DNA from: Hyphomicrobiales bacterium
Lineage (GTDB): Bacteria > Pseudomonadota > Alphaproteobacteria > Rhizobiales > NORP267
DNA: 33,576 nucleotides
Reading direction: 5' to 3'
Assembly: GCA_030688605.1 (NCBI GenBank)
Contig: JAUYJB010000077.1
Location: 1 to 33,576 of the forward strand
The translations under genes were made by a program, and so were the position numbers. The notes under the pieces were generated by a model. It worked only from the letters and a program-made list of their open reading frames with translations. It did no database searches and had not been told where the DNA came from. Of the stretch, positions 17,041-25,041 are shown piece by piece. The stretch's first letter is position 1; every line of letters begins with the position of its first letter.

Positions 17041-17796
17041 TCAGACGTGCTGGCCGCCATTGATGTGCAGCTCGGCGCCGGTGACGTAGCTCGAGGCGTC
17101 GGTGCACAGGAAATAGATCGCCTTGGCGACCTCTTCCGGCTGGCCCAGACGCCGCAGCGGGATTTGCGCGACGATCTTGTCGGTTCCCGGCGACAGGATG
17201 GTGGTGTCGATCTCGCCCGGCGAGATGGAGTTGACGCGGATGCCGAGCGGCCCGAAATCGGCCGCCATCTCGCGCGTCAGCGCGGCCAGCGCCGCCTTCG
17301 AGGTGGCGTAGGCGGCGCCGGCAAACGGGTGCACGCTGCCGCCCGCGATCGAAGTCACGTTGACGACCGAGCCCTTGGCCGTCTTGAGCTCGTCGATGAG
17401 GCCGCGCGCCAGCATGATCGGCGCGAAGAAATTGACCTGAAAGATGGTGTGCCAATCGTCGATGGGCGTATCGATGGCGCCGAGGCGCGCGCCGCCCTCC
17501 GCCTTGGGCGAAATGGCGGCATTGTTGACGAGCGCGTTGAGCAGCGAGCCGTTGTCCTTCAGCCGTTCCTTCATCTCCGCGATCGCGTGCCGGGTATTGT
17601 CCGCATCCGCCAGGTCGACCTGGATATGATCCTCCGGCCCCGCCTCCCACGGGCAGTTCTCGGGAAAGGCGTGGCGCGAACAGGTGATGACGCGCCAGCC
17701 GGCGCTGGAAAAGCGCTTGACGGTGGCATGGCCGATGCCGCGGCTGGCGCCGGTCAGGATCAGGGTCTTGCGCGGTTCGTTTTCCGGATGGGCCAT
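17041..17796 (-). CDS. SDR family NAD(P)-dependent oxidoreductase
   Basis: 251-residue classical short-chain dehydrogenase. The cofactor motif is LTGASRGIGHA near the N-terminus, with NNAAIS in the middle, a catalytic Ser in VTSIAGG and the YATSK pair of Tyr and Lys. The C-terminal GQPEEVAKAIYFLCTDASSYVTGAELHINGGQ is typical of fabG-like enzymes. Substrate not defined. The ATG at 17796 is preferred (AGGA upstream); an ATG at 17823 has no ribosome site. It converges with the aminotransferase and precedes a 455-bp region holding a palindromic element. Confidence 0.94.
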   Translation of the reverse strand: MAHPENEPRKTLILTGASRGIGHATVKRFSSAGWRVITCSRHAFPENCPWEAGPEDHIQVDLADADNTRHAIAEMKERLKDNGSLLNALVNNAAISPKAEGGARLGAIDTPIDDWHTIFQVNFFAPIMLARGLIDELKTAKGSVVNVTSIAGGSVHPFAGAAYATSKAALAALTREMAADFGPLGIRVNSISPGEIDTTILSPGTDKIVAQIPLRRLGQPEEVAKAIYFLCTDASSYVTGAELHINGGQHV

Positions 17797-17985
17797 CTTC
17801 GGTGTCCTGCTGGAGCGACTCATATTAATGCAAACCGCGCGCGATCACACCTCGGTCGTGGGCGGTTGAACGGCCCGGCGCGCCGGGGGTCGCGCCGCCG
17901 GGATTCTCGCTGGGACCTGCACCCGCAATCTATCCGAATCGTCACCCGGGGGCTCGACCCGGCAACGACGAAAATATCATTCCCC
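17797..17985. other. SDR upstream region, no gene seen
   Basis: No reading frame is supported. The segment near 17940-17970 (GTCACCCGGGGGCTCGACCC, then GGCAACGACG) looks like one arm of a degenerate extragenic palindrome of the type found at the right end of the window. The SDR promoter should lie here but no clear -35/-10 pair is visible. Confidence 0.4.
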
Positions 17986-18253
17986 TAGAGCGGTTCATGG
18001 TTATAGGGAATCAATTTGATGGGCCAAATCGGTTCATCCGGGCAGGCGCGGCGCGACGCGCGATACGGGATATCGGGCGAGCGCCGCAACGAACCCGGTG
18101 GGCCGATTTGGCCCACCGAAGGCTAAGGTTCTTTTGCGCCGTGGCGCTGTTGCGGCTGTTGGCCGATGCACCGCATCGCCCCGGCGAGCCGCGCCTGGCC
18201 ACGGCGCAAAATCATCCCGGTCAAATGGTTTCCTATAACCATGAACCGCTCTA
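17986..18253. mobile_element. 268-bp MITE-like element with 25-bp terminal inverted repeats and TA ends
   Basis: Terminal inverted repeats begin TAGAGCGGTTCATGGTTATA at 17986 and, on the other strand, at 18253; 24 of 25 positions match and weaker similarity continues inward. If the outer TA on each side is the target duplication, the element is GAGCGG...CCGCTC, as for IS630/Tc1-mariner insertions. Inside are two further perfect inverted repeats: a 13-bp pair at 18020-18032 and 18103-18115, and a 14-bp pair at 18132-18145 and 18198-18211. No coding frame is supported. The right end forms the meaB stop codon. Confidence 0.85.
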
Positions 18254-19243
18254 AGATTGAAGCAGGGCGAGGATCCGGTCCGCGGCCAGCGTTGCGGCAA
18301 GCGTGCCGGCGCCGACTTCGGCCTCGATCGCGGCGACCATGCCGCGCGCCGCTTCGCTTGCGGTCAGCCGCGCCTTGAGGCGGTCCTCGACGATCGCCCA
18401 CATCCATTTCACCTGCTGGCGGCGGCGTTTCCTCGTCAGCTCGCCGCTCGCGAGGAGCGTCTCGCGGTGGCGTTCGATTTCCGCCCATAGCCGGTCGAGG
18501 CCTATATTCTCGCGCCCCGAGACGGTGATGACCGGCACCGTCCAATCCGGCGAGGCGGGAGTCAGGATGTGGAGCGCGGCGGTATATTCGGCCGCCGCCC
18601 GTCTCGCCCGCTCCAGATTGTCGCCGTCCGACTTGTTGACGGCGATCATGTCGGCAAGCTCGACGACGCCCTTCTTGAGCCCTTGCAATTCGTCGCCGGC
18701 GCCGGGCAGCGTCAAGAGCAGGAAGAAGTCGACCATGTCGGCGACCGCCACCTCCGACTGGCCGGTGCCGACCGTCTCGACCAGAACCGCGTCGAAGCCC
18801 GCCGCCTCGCAGAGCAGCATGGTCTCGCGCGTCTTGCCGGCGACGCCGCCGAGCGTGCCGGCGGTGGGCGAGGGGCGGATGAAGGCGTTTCGGTCGGCGG
18901 CAAGCCGGCGCATGCGCGTCTTGTCGGCGAGGATCGAGCCGCCGCTTCTCACCGACGACGGATCGACGGCGAGGACGGCGAGCTTAAGGCCCTTTGCGGT
19001 CAGGTTGCTGCCGAGCTGGTCGATCAGGGTCGACTTGCCGACCCCCGGCACGCCGGTGATGCCGACCCGGCGGGCGCGGCCGGTGTCGGGCAGGATGCGC
19101 TGCAGCAATTCGTGGGCCGCGTGGCGGTGCTCGGCCTTTTTCGATTCGACCAGCGTAATTGCGCGGGCCAGCACCGCCCGGTCGCCGGCGCGGACAGACC
19201 GGGCCATCTCTTCTACGTCGACGGTCTCGGCCGGCTTCGTCAC
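18251..19243 (-). CDS. meaB: Methylmalonyl-CoA mutase-associated GTPase MeaB
   Basis: 330-residue G3E-type GTPase (also called ArgK). The P-loop GVPGVGKST is at residues 64-72, followed by [18 protein letters not shown] (switch region), [17 protein letters not shown] and the guanine-specificity motif NKSDGDN. MeaB gates adenosylcobalamin loading and protects methylmalonyl-CoA mutase from inactivation. It starts with GTG at 19243, overlapping the mutB stop by 4 bp (GTGA), so translation is coupled. Its stop codon TAG (18253-18251) lies within the terminal repeat of the 268-bp element; the element appears to have landed at the stop without changing the protein length. The C-terminus [10 protein letters not shown] looks complete. 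Confidence 0.97.
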   Translation of the reverse strand: MTKPAETVDVEEMARSVRAGDRAVLARAITLVESKKAEHRHAAHELLQRILPDTGRARRVGITGVPGVGKSTLIDQLGSNLTAKGLKLAVLAVDPSSVRSGGSILADKTRMRRLAADRNAFIRPSPTAGTLGGVAGKTRETMLLCEAAGFDAVLVETVGTGQSEVAVADMVDFFLLLTLPGAGDELQGLKKGVVELADMIAVNKSDGDNLERARRAAAEYTAALHILTPASPDWTVPVITVSGRENIGLDRLWAEIERHRETLLASGELTRKRRRQQVKWMWAIVEDRLKARLTASEAARGMVAAIEAEVGAGTLAATLAADRILALLQS

Positions 19244-21396
19244 TCGGCGGCCGCCTTGGCGAGCCTGCGCTTGAGCTCGTCGATCAGCGCCTCGGCGGCT
19301 TCGGCGACCACCGTTCCCGGCGGAAAGATCGCCGAGGCGCCGGCCTTGCGCAGCTTCTCGTAGTCCTGCGGCGGGACGACGCCGCCGACAACGATCATGA
19401 TGTCGCCGCCCCCCTCCTTCTTCAGCGCCGTCTTCAGCGCCGGCACCAGGGTCAGGTGGCCGGCGGCGAGCGAGGACACGCCGACGATATGGGCGTCGTT
19501 TTCCACCGCCTGGCGCGCGGCTTCCTCCGGCGTCTGGAACAAGGGCCCGATATCGACGTCGAATCCGAGGTCGGCGAAGGCTGACGCGATCACCTTCTGG
19601 CCCCGGTCATGACCGTCCTGGCCGATCTTGGCGATGAGGATGCGCGGCCTTCGCCCCTCGTTGGCCTCGAACGTCTCGACCAGCTTCTGTATCCGCCTGA
19701 CGGGCTCGCTCATTTGCCCGACCTCCTGCTTGTAGACGCCGGAGATGGTCCGGGTCTCGGCCTGGTGGCGGCCGAACACCGTCTCCATGGCGTCCGAAAT
19801 TTCCCCGACTGTCGCCTTCGCGCGCGCCGCGTCAAGGGCGAGCGCCAGAAGGTTGCCCGTTCCGGCGGCGCCCGCGGTCAGCGCATTGAGCGCGGCCCTG
19901 GTCACGGTATCGTCGCGCTCGGCGCGCAGCCTTCTCAGTTTTTCGATCTGCCGCGCGCGCACCGCCGAATTATCGACCGTCAGCACCTCGATCTCGTCTT
20001 CCGCTTGCGCGCGGAACTTGTTGACGCCGACGACGGTCTGCCGGCCGGAATCGATGCGCGCCTGGGTCCGCGCCGCGGCCTCCTCGATGCGCATCTTGGG
20101 CAGGCCCGCCTCGATCGCGCGCGCCATGCCGCCCAGTTCGTCGATCTCGGCGATGTGGCGAAGCGCGCGGGCCGCGAGATCGGCGGTCAGCCGCTCGACA
20201 TAGAAGCTGCCGCCCCACGGGTCGATGACGCGCGTCGTGCCCGATTCCTGTTGCAGGAAAAGCTGCGTATTGCGGGCGATGCGGGCGGAAAAATCGGTCG
20301 GCAGGGCGAGTGCCTCGTCGAGCGAGTTGGTGTGCAGCGACTGGGTGCCGCCTTGCGTCGCGGCCATCGCCTCGATGCAGGTGCGCGCGACATTGTTGAA
20401 CACGTCCTGCGCCGTCAGGCTCCAGCCCGAGGTCTGGCAGTGGGTCCTCAGCGCCAGCGACCGGGCGTCCCTGGGCGCGAAACGCTCTTCCATCAGCTTG
20501 GCCCAGAGCAGCCGGGCCGCGCGCAGCTTGGCGACCTCCATGAAGAAGTTCATGCCGATCGCCCAGAAGAAGGAAAGCCTGGGCGCGAAGGCGTCGACAT
20601 CGAGGCCGGCCCTCGTCCCGGCGCCGACATATTCGAGCCCGTCGGCAAGCGTATAGGCGAGCTCCAGGTCGGCGGTCGCGCCGGCCTCCTGCATGTGATA
20701 GCCGGAGATCGAGATCGAGTTGAACTTCGGCATGTGCGCGGAGACATAGGCGAAGATGTCCGACACGATGCGCATCGACGGGCCCGGCGGGTAGATATAG
20801 GTGTTGCGGACCATGAACTCCTTCAGAATGTCGTTCTGGATGGTGCCGGTGAGCTTTTCGGGTGGAACGCCCTGCTCCTCGGCGGCCAGCAGATAGAGCG
20901 CCATCACCGGGATCACCGCGCCGTTCATGGTCATCGACACCGACATCTCGTCGAGCGGGATGCCGTCGAACAGCGTCCGCATGTCGAGGATCGAATCTAT
21001 CGCGACACCGGCCATGCCGACATCGCCGAAGACGCGCGGATTGTCGGAATCATAGCCGCGGTGGGTGGCCAGATCGAAGGCGATGGAAAGCCCCTTCTGG
21101 CCGGCGGCGAGATTGCGCCGGTAAAAGGCGTTGGAATCTTCCGCCGTCGAGAAGCCGGCATATTGCCGGATCGTCCACGGTTTGTGGACATACATGGTCG
21201 GGTAGGGGCCGCGCAGGAACGGCGCGATGCCCGGCCAGCCATCGATGAAATCGAGACCCTCGATATCGCCCGCGCCATAGGCCTGCTTGACCGCGACGCC
21301 CTCGGGCGTCGCCCACGGCTCGCCGCCCGGCGCCGCCGCCGCCGCCGCCGCCACGTCTTCGAAGGGAAGGCTGGAAAAATCCGGTATTCGGCTCAT
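19240..21396 (-). CDS. mutB: Methylmalonyl-CoA mutase large (alpha) subunit
   Basis: 718-residue adenosylcobalamin-dependent mutase subunit, usual length, converting (R)-methylmalonyl-CoA to succinyl-CoA. N-terminal TIM barrel (from about residue 50: [17 protein letters not shown], then [17 protein letters not shown]) is followed by the C-terminal cobalamin-binding domain with the DxHxxG motif at Asp594, His596, Gly599 ([10 protein letters not shown]). GTMQ-type and other conserved strings ([35 protein letters not shown]) confirm it. The ATG at 21396 directly follows the mutA stop and the stop overlaps meaB, so mutA-mutB-meaB is one operon on the minus strand. Confidence 0.98.
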   Translation of the reverse strand: MSRIPDFSSLPFEDVAAAAAAAPGGEPWATPEGVAVKQAYGAGDIEGLDFIDGWPGIAPFLRGPYPTMYVHKPWTIRQYAGFSTAEDSNAFYRRNLAAGQKGLSIAFDLATHRGYDSDNPRVFGDVGMAGVAIDSILDMRTLFDGIPLDEMSVSMTMNGAVIPVMALYLLAAEEQGVPPEKLTGTIQNDILKEFMVRNTYIYPPGPSMRIVSDIFAYVSAHMPKFNSISISGYHMQEAGATADLELAYTLADGLEYVGAGTRAGLDVDAFAPRLSFFWAIGMNFFMEVAKLRAARLLWAKLMEERFAPRDARSLALRTHCQTSGWSLTAQDVFNNVARTCIEAMAATQGGTQSLHTNSLDEALALPTDFSARIARNTQLFLQQESGTTRVIDPWGGSFYVERLTADLAARALRHIAEIDELGGMARAIEAGLPKMRIEEAAARTQARIDSGRQTVVGVNKFRAQAEDEIEVLTVDNSAVRARQIEKLRRLRAERDDTVTRAALNALTAGAAGTGNLLALALDAARAKATVGEISDAMETVFGRHQAETRTISGVYKQEVGQMSEPVRRIQKLVETFEANEGRRPRILIAKIGQDGHDRGQKVIASAFADLGFDVDIGPLFQTPEEAARQAVENDAHIVGVSSLAAGHLTLVPALKTALKKEGGGDIMIVVGGVVPPQDYEKLRKAGASAIFPPGTVVAEAAEALIDELKRRLAKAAAE

Positions 21397-23307
21397 TCAG
21401 TCACCCTCGGCGCCGGTGGCATAAGCCAGCGCCTCGCGCAAAATCTCCAACACATTACACCCGACATGGATGAACGATCCAATGCCGCGCTTGGCATCGT
21501 CCGCGTCCGGATCGCCGACCAGATAGAGGGCCTTTGCGCCGGCCTCGCGCAGCGCCTCGGCGGCGGCGCCGGCCATCTCCTTGTAGGTCTCGTCGGACGC
21601 GCAGAGGCAGGCGATCCTGGCGCCCGACGCCTTGAACGCCGCGGCGACGGAAGTGAGGTCCGCCTTCACCTCCCCCCTTGAGGGGGAGGGAGCAGTAGCA
21701 AGCCCATGATCCGAAACCGCCGCGATGCCGGCAAGCGCGAAGATGTTTGCCGCAAACGTCGCGCGTTCGCCAGGCTCTGCCGTGGGCCCGAGCCGGGCGA
21801 GGAACACCAGCGGCCGCGCGCTGGTATCGTCGCGATAGGCATCCGAGGCTGCGCGCAGCTTCTCGAACGGCTCGGCCAGCCGGACCCGCGGCAACGCCTC
21901 GTCGATCCGCTCCACCGCGCCAGCGGGCGCCGGCGCCATGTCGAGGCTCGGCGCCGGCAAGACGGCAACCGGCTTTTCGTCGAGATCGGCAAAGTCGCTG
22001 ACTCCGGTGATCAGCGCCTTGCGCCGGGCGATGTCTTCGGCCCGCGCTTCGCCGACCTTGCGGATCGTCGCCTGAATGCGTCCCGACCGCAGACCGTCGA
22101 TCATTCCGCCCTCCCGCTCGATCCCCGCGAACAGCTCCCAGGCCTTGCGGGCGAGCGCATCGCTTAAGCCCTCCAGGGCGCCGCTTCCCGCGGCGGGGTC
22201 GGCGACGCGATGGGCATTCGTCTCCTCGATCAGGATCGTTTGCGTGTTGCGGGCGATGCGCCGGGCGAAGCCGTCGGGCAGGCCGATGGCGGAGGTAAAG
22301 GGCAGGACGGTGATGGAATCGGCGCCACCGGCGCCGGCCGCGAAGGCGGCGAGCGTGGCGCGCGGCATGTTCACGTAAGGCGCCCGCGCGGTCATCATCC
22401 GCCACGCCGTTTCGGCATGGATGTGGGCCGGAGAAGGTTCCAGGCCCGCCGCCTGCTGGACCCTGGCCCACAGCCGGCGCAGGGCGCGAATCTTGGCGAT
22501 GGTGAAGAGCTGGTCGGCGTCCGCGGCGAGCGAGAAGCCGATCAGCGGCACGGCCGCCTCGCGCTTGAGGCCATGGCGTTCCAGTCCCTTGAGAAAGGCG
22601 ACGGCGCTGGCGATCGTCAGCGCCAGCTCCTGCGCCTCCGAGGCGCCGGCGGCGTGCCAGGCGCGCCCGTCGGGCATCAGCGCCAGCGCCGCGAAGCCCG
22701 CATCCTTCAGGCTCCGCGCCGTCTCGCCGACCTCATTCATGACCTGCTCGAAGCCGTCGACGAGGTAGCCCTTGACCGCGAGAAGGCTGACAGGGTCGCT
22801 CGCCAAATGCAGCCTCATTGCCGCCGGGTCGATACCGCGCCGTTCGACCAGTTCCGCCAGCAGGGCGCCGATGTAGCTGCTGTTAATTCCGCAATCGATC
22901 CTGATCAGGACCCGGTCGAGCGCGACGCCGTCCAGCAGACGTTCCAGATCCGAGAGCGTTTCCGTGTTCAGCCCGTAGCCGTGGGCGTTGGCGCCGGCCG
23001 CATGGACGATCTCGACGCCGGTGGCGCCGCCGTCGAGATCGGCGCGTATGAGCGCGTTCGCCGCGTCGAGATCGGGGTGCTCGATGCGCTGGATGATGTC
23101 CCACCGGCCGGGATGGGCGAGCGGCGGGCGCGCCGGCGCGTCCTTGGCGCGCGCATAGACGGGTTGCATCTCGATGCCGTCATAGCTCGACGACACCAGG
23201 CCTTCGTCGAAGGAAGCGCCCTCCAGGGCCGCATCGACCAGCCTGCGCCAATCCTCGTGGCTCGCCGCCGCAAACCCGGCATCGAGCCTATCCGCCTCAC
23301 CTGCCAA
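21397..23307 (-). CDS. mutA: Methylmalonyl-CoA mutase small (beta) subunit, with in-frame palindromic insert
   Basis: About 636 residues, homologous to the large subunit but without the DxHxxG cobalamin motif at its C-terminus, as expected for the non-catalytic partner. Conserved parts include SYDGIEMQPVYARAKDAPARP and RIARNTQTILIEETNAHRVADPAAGSGALE. Near the C-terminus the string GLATAPSPSRGEVKADL is encoded across a GC-rich palindrome and lies where relatives go more directly from DG to SVAAAFKASG, so about a dozen extra residues. Start: no ribosome site precedes GTG 23400; TTG 23307 has GAGG at 5-bp spacing and places ADRLDAGF at the family-typical N-terminus; ATG 23361 is the alternative. 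It is directly followed by mutB. Confidence 0.93.
   Translation of the reverse strand: MAGEADRLDAGFAAASHEDWRRLVDAALEGASFDEGLVSSSYDGIEMQPVYARAKDAPARPPLAHPGRWDIIQRIEHPDLDAANALIRADLDGGATGVEIVHAAGANAHGYGLNTETLSDLERLLDGVALDRVLIRIDCGINSSYIGALLAELVERRGIDPAAMRLHLASDPVSLLAVKGYLVDGFEQVMNEVGETARSLKDAGFAALALMPDGRAWHAAGASEAQELALTIASAVAFLKGLERHGLKREAAVPLIGFSLAADADQLFTIAKIRALRRLWARVQQAAGLEPSPAHIHAETAWRMMTARAPYVNMPRATLAAFAAGAGGADSITVLPFTSAIGLPDGFARRIARNTQTILIEETNAHRVADPAAGSGALEGLSDALARKAWELFAGIEREGGMIDGLRSGRIQATIRKVGEARAEDIARRKALITGVSDFADLDEKPVAVLPAPSLDMAPAPAGAVERIDEALPRVRLAEPFEKLRAASDAYRDDTSARPLVFLARLGPTAEPGERATFAANIFALAGIAAVSDHGLATAPSPSRGEVKADLTSVAAAFKASGARIACLCASDETYKEMAGAAAEALREAGAKALYLVGDPDADDAKRGIGSFIHVGCNVLEILREALAYATGAEGD
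21669..21689. repeat. Palindromic repeat inside mutA
   Basis: 8-bp arms CCTCCCCC (21669-21676) and GGGGGAGG (21682-21689) around a 5-bp loop. It has the same general form as the extragenic palindromes elsewhere in the window but lies in the mutA reading frame, read on the minus strand as PSPSRGEV. See the findings. Confidence 0.75.
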
Positions 23308-23420
23308 TTCAACCTCGCGGTTGTGGAGAACGCTGCAGCCGATAAAGCGCAAATTCTCCATCCCTGTCCAGAGCTTGGCGCTCGGCGCGACAAAAGGCAC
23401 GCGACAGAACGGATCGACGT

Positions 23421-23786
23421 CTAGACGAACTGGCTGAGGCCAGGGATCGAGCCGATCAGATCGTCGACGGTGTCCGCGCCGGCCTTCTCCTTGGCGTAAA
23501 CGACCGTTTCCTTGGTGACGCCCCTTATCTGGTCCATGCTGAGGCCCGCCTCGCTCAGCGCGCTCATCGCGCCCATGGCGCCCATCATGCCGCCGAACGT
23601 GCCGCCGCCGCTGCCGCCCTCCGACGTGATCGCGTCGCGCGCCTCGGGCAGCGATTCGAGGAGCTTGGCCATCTTGTCGGGCGGTGCCGCGTCATTGAGA
23701 AAATTTAGGATGATGGAGACCGCCTTGTCCGCCAGTTCCCGGCCGATGCCGACTTGCGCGGAAATCCGGTCGATCAGTTCGCCCAT
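23421..23786 (-). CDS. Small helical hypothetical protein
   Basis: 121-residue protein beginning MGELIDRISAQVGIGRELADKAVSIILNFLNDAAPPDKMAKLLESLPEARDAI, a helical domain I have seen in small alphaproteobacterial proteins of unknown function, followed by a glycine-rich stretch (GGSGGGTFGGMMGAMGAMSAL) and a second helical part GLSMDQIRGVTKETVVYAKEKAGADTVDDLIGSIPGL. No enzyme motif or membrane helix is evident. The ATG at 23786 is supported by GAAAGGA upstream; longer frames are not. It precedes mutA on the same strand, so it might share its transcript. Function unknown. Confidence 0.82.
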   Translation of the reverse strand: MGELIDRISAQVGIGRELADKAVSIILNFLNDAAPPDKMAKLLESLPEARDAITSEGGSGGGTFGGMMGAMGAMSALSEAGLSMDQIRGVTKETVVYAKEKAGADTVDDLIGSIPGLSQFV

Positions 23787-23864
23787 GGTGCCGGTCCTTT
23801 CGTGAGGAATGGGCCCCCTTATCGGCCGTGCGCGGGCGCGTGACAAGCCGGCGCTGACCGTTGC

Positions 23865-24032
23865 CACGCCTTAGCGCTCTATTTCGTGTGGTACAATTTC
23901 TGCCGTATGCACAAAAGCTTGCGCATGTCGCCTGCGATGGCAGCCGGAGTGAGCGACACGCTGCGCGATATGGAATGGATTGTTTTGCTGATCGATGCTC
24001 GCGCACCGAAACCGAGACCGCGCAGCCGTTAG
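23865..24032 (+). pseudogene. IS1-like transposase, C-terminal remnant
   Basis: This frame reads HALALYFVWYNFCRMHKSLR, then MSPAMAAGVSDTLRDMEWIVLLIDA and ends at TAG 24030-24032. It matches the C-terminus of rhizobial IS1-like transposases (family pattern: HFxxYNFxRxHKTLRVTPAMAAGV, then a VxLLDA-like tail). No upstream part is present: the neighbouring sequence is the start of the small hypothetical gene on the other strand. It is therefore a truncated relic marking an old insertion. The identification rests on remembered consensus. Confidence 0.78.
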
Positions 24033-24110
24033 AGGAAGAATCACTTATGATTGAAACCAAAGCGATTGACATTTCGTTAGGGACCATGCACGTAATATGC
24101 ATCATTAGCC

Positions 24111-24150
24111 CCCCGCTGGATCTGGTCGGAAACGGCCCCCGGCGGGGTTT
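24111..24150 (+). terminator. Terminator-like hairpin upstream of the NYN gene
   Basis: CCCCGC (24111-24116) pairs with GCGGGG (24142-24147), followed by TTT and then CTATTT. The loop of 25 bases is G/C-rich and can pair internally. It would stop transcription arriving from the transposase relic. A mirror-image hairpin lies beyond the NYN gene. Confidence 0.5.
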
Positions 24151-24197
24151 CTATTTAGGGGCAGCTGAAGCCGGAGGAGCCGGAAACCAAGCGCGCC

Positions 24198-24788
24198 ATG
24201 GCCTTCATCGATGGTCAAAATCTGTATCAGCACGCAAAAGACGCGTTTGGACACCATCATCCAAACTATAACCCCATAAAGCTTCACAATGCGGTCTGCG
24301 CCGCGAAGGGTTGGATGCCGAACTTGGTGCGCTTTTATACGGGCATTCCAAGTGCGGCTGAGAGCCCCATGTGGGCGGGATATTGGGCAAAAAGGCTGCT
24401 ATATATGAAACGCGCAGGCGTGTACGTCACGACGCGGCCTCTCCGCTATAGAACGAAGTCAGTGATAGATGAGTCGGGGAATGAGACTTCCATTACCACA
24501 CCACAAGAAAAGGGAATAGACATTCGCCTTGCCTTGGATATGGTCTCTACAGCTCGCACGCGACAGTGGCATGTGGCTGTGATCTACAGCCAAGATCAGG
24601 ACTTGGCTGAGGTCGTGACAGAAGTTCAACAGATAGCGAAAGAGCAAAATCGTTGGATTCGTATTTGTTGCGCCTTTCCATATGGACCGAACGCCACATC
24701 CAAACGTGGCATAGACAAGACGGACTGGTTCAAGATGGATCGGGATTTTTATGACGCCTGCATTGACCCGACCGATTACCGTCCTTAG
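24198..24788 (+). CDS. NYN (LabA/DUF88-like) domain protein, low GC
   Basis: 196-residue protein with a PIN-like NYN ribonuclease fold: AFIDGQNLYQHAKDAF at the N-terminus (Asp5), KGIDIRLALDMVS (Asp108, Asp114) and VAVIYSQDQDLAEVV (Asp133, Asp135), which together supply the acidic metal site of the family. NYN proteins are metal-dependent RNases or RNA-processing factors; some act in host defence, but that is not shown here. The ATG at 24198 opens directly with the domain; GGAGGAG lies 17-24 bp upstream, too far to be a normal site. GC is low: 24481-24540 has 26 of 60 G/C, against 40 of 60 in 25081-25140. It is a lone gene between hairpins in transposon-scarred DNA, which suggests acquisition. 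Confidence 0.9.
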   Translation: MAFIDGQNLYQHAKDAFGHHHPNYNPIKLHNAVCAAKGWMPNLVRFYTGIPSAAESPMWAGYWAKRLLYMKRAGVYVTTRPLRYRTKSVIDESGNETSITTPQEKGIDIRLALDMVSTARTRQWHVAVIYSQDQDLAEVVTEVQQIAKEQNRWIRICCAFPYGPNATSKRGIDKTDWFKMDRDFYDACIDPTDYRP

Positions 24789-24863
24789 CCAAATCAAACT
24801 GAATTCCTTCCACCCGGAAACGGCGTGTCGTCGTACTGCGATACTAAAACTGATAGGCGGATG

Positions 24864-24884
24864 AAAAAGCCCCGCCGTAGCGGG
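24864..24884 (-). terminator. Rho-independent terminator on the minus strand
   Basis: Read on the minus strand: CCCGC, loop TACG, GCGGG, then GC and a run of five T. The stem is only 5 bp but closed by a C-TACG-G tetraloop, which is stable. No minus-strand gene is recognised upstream of it (24885-25041), so what it terminates is unclear. Confidence 0.65.
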
Positions 24885-25041
24885 ACCATCATTATCCGGC
24901 GATCAATTGCGGGGCCGCGCCATGCATCGCCAAGACACGCGATGCCAAGCCATGCCATCTGTCACCCTGAAACGCCGAGGCTTGCCGCGCCGGGGGCAGG
25001 TGCGCTAATCCCAAGGGCTTGTTCACGGGAGGAGGCAATCC

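Noticed and set aside
19609-21681. 690-codon plus-strand frame opposite mutB/mutA
   Set aside because: Antisense shadow of methylmalonyl-CoA mutase; low-complexity Arg/Gly/Asp/His composition and no start signal.
24066-24098. Possible sigma-70 promoter TTGACA...TAATAT before the NYN gene
   Set aside because: The spacer is 21 bp, too long, and the terminator-like hairpin follows before the gene.
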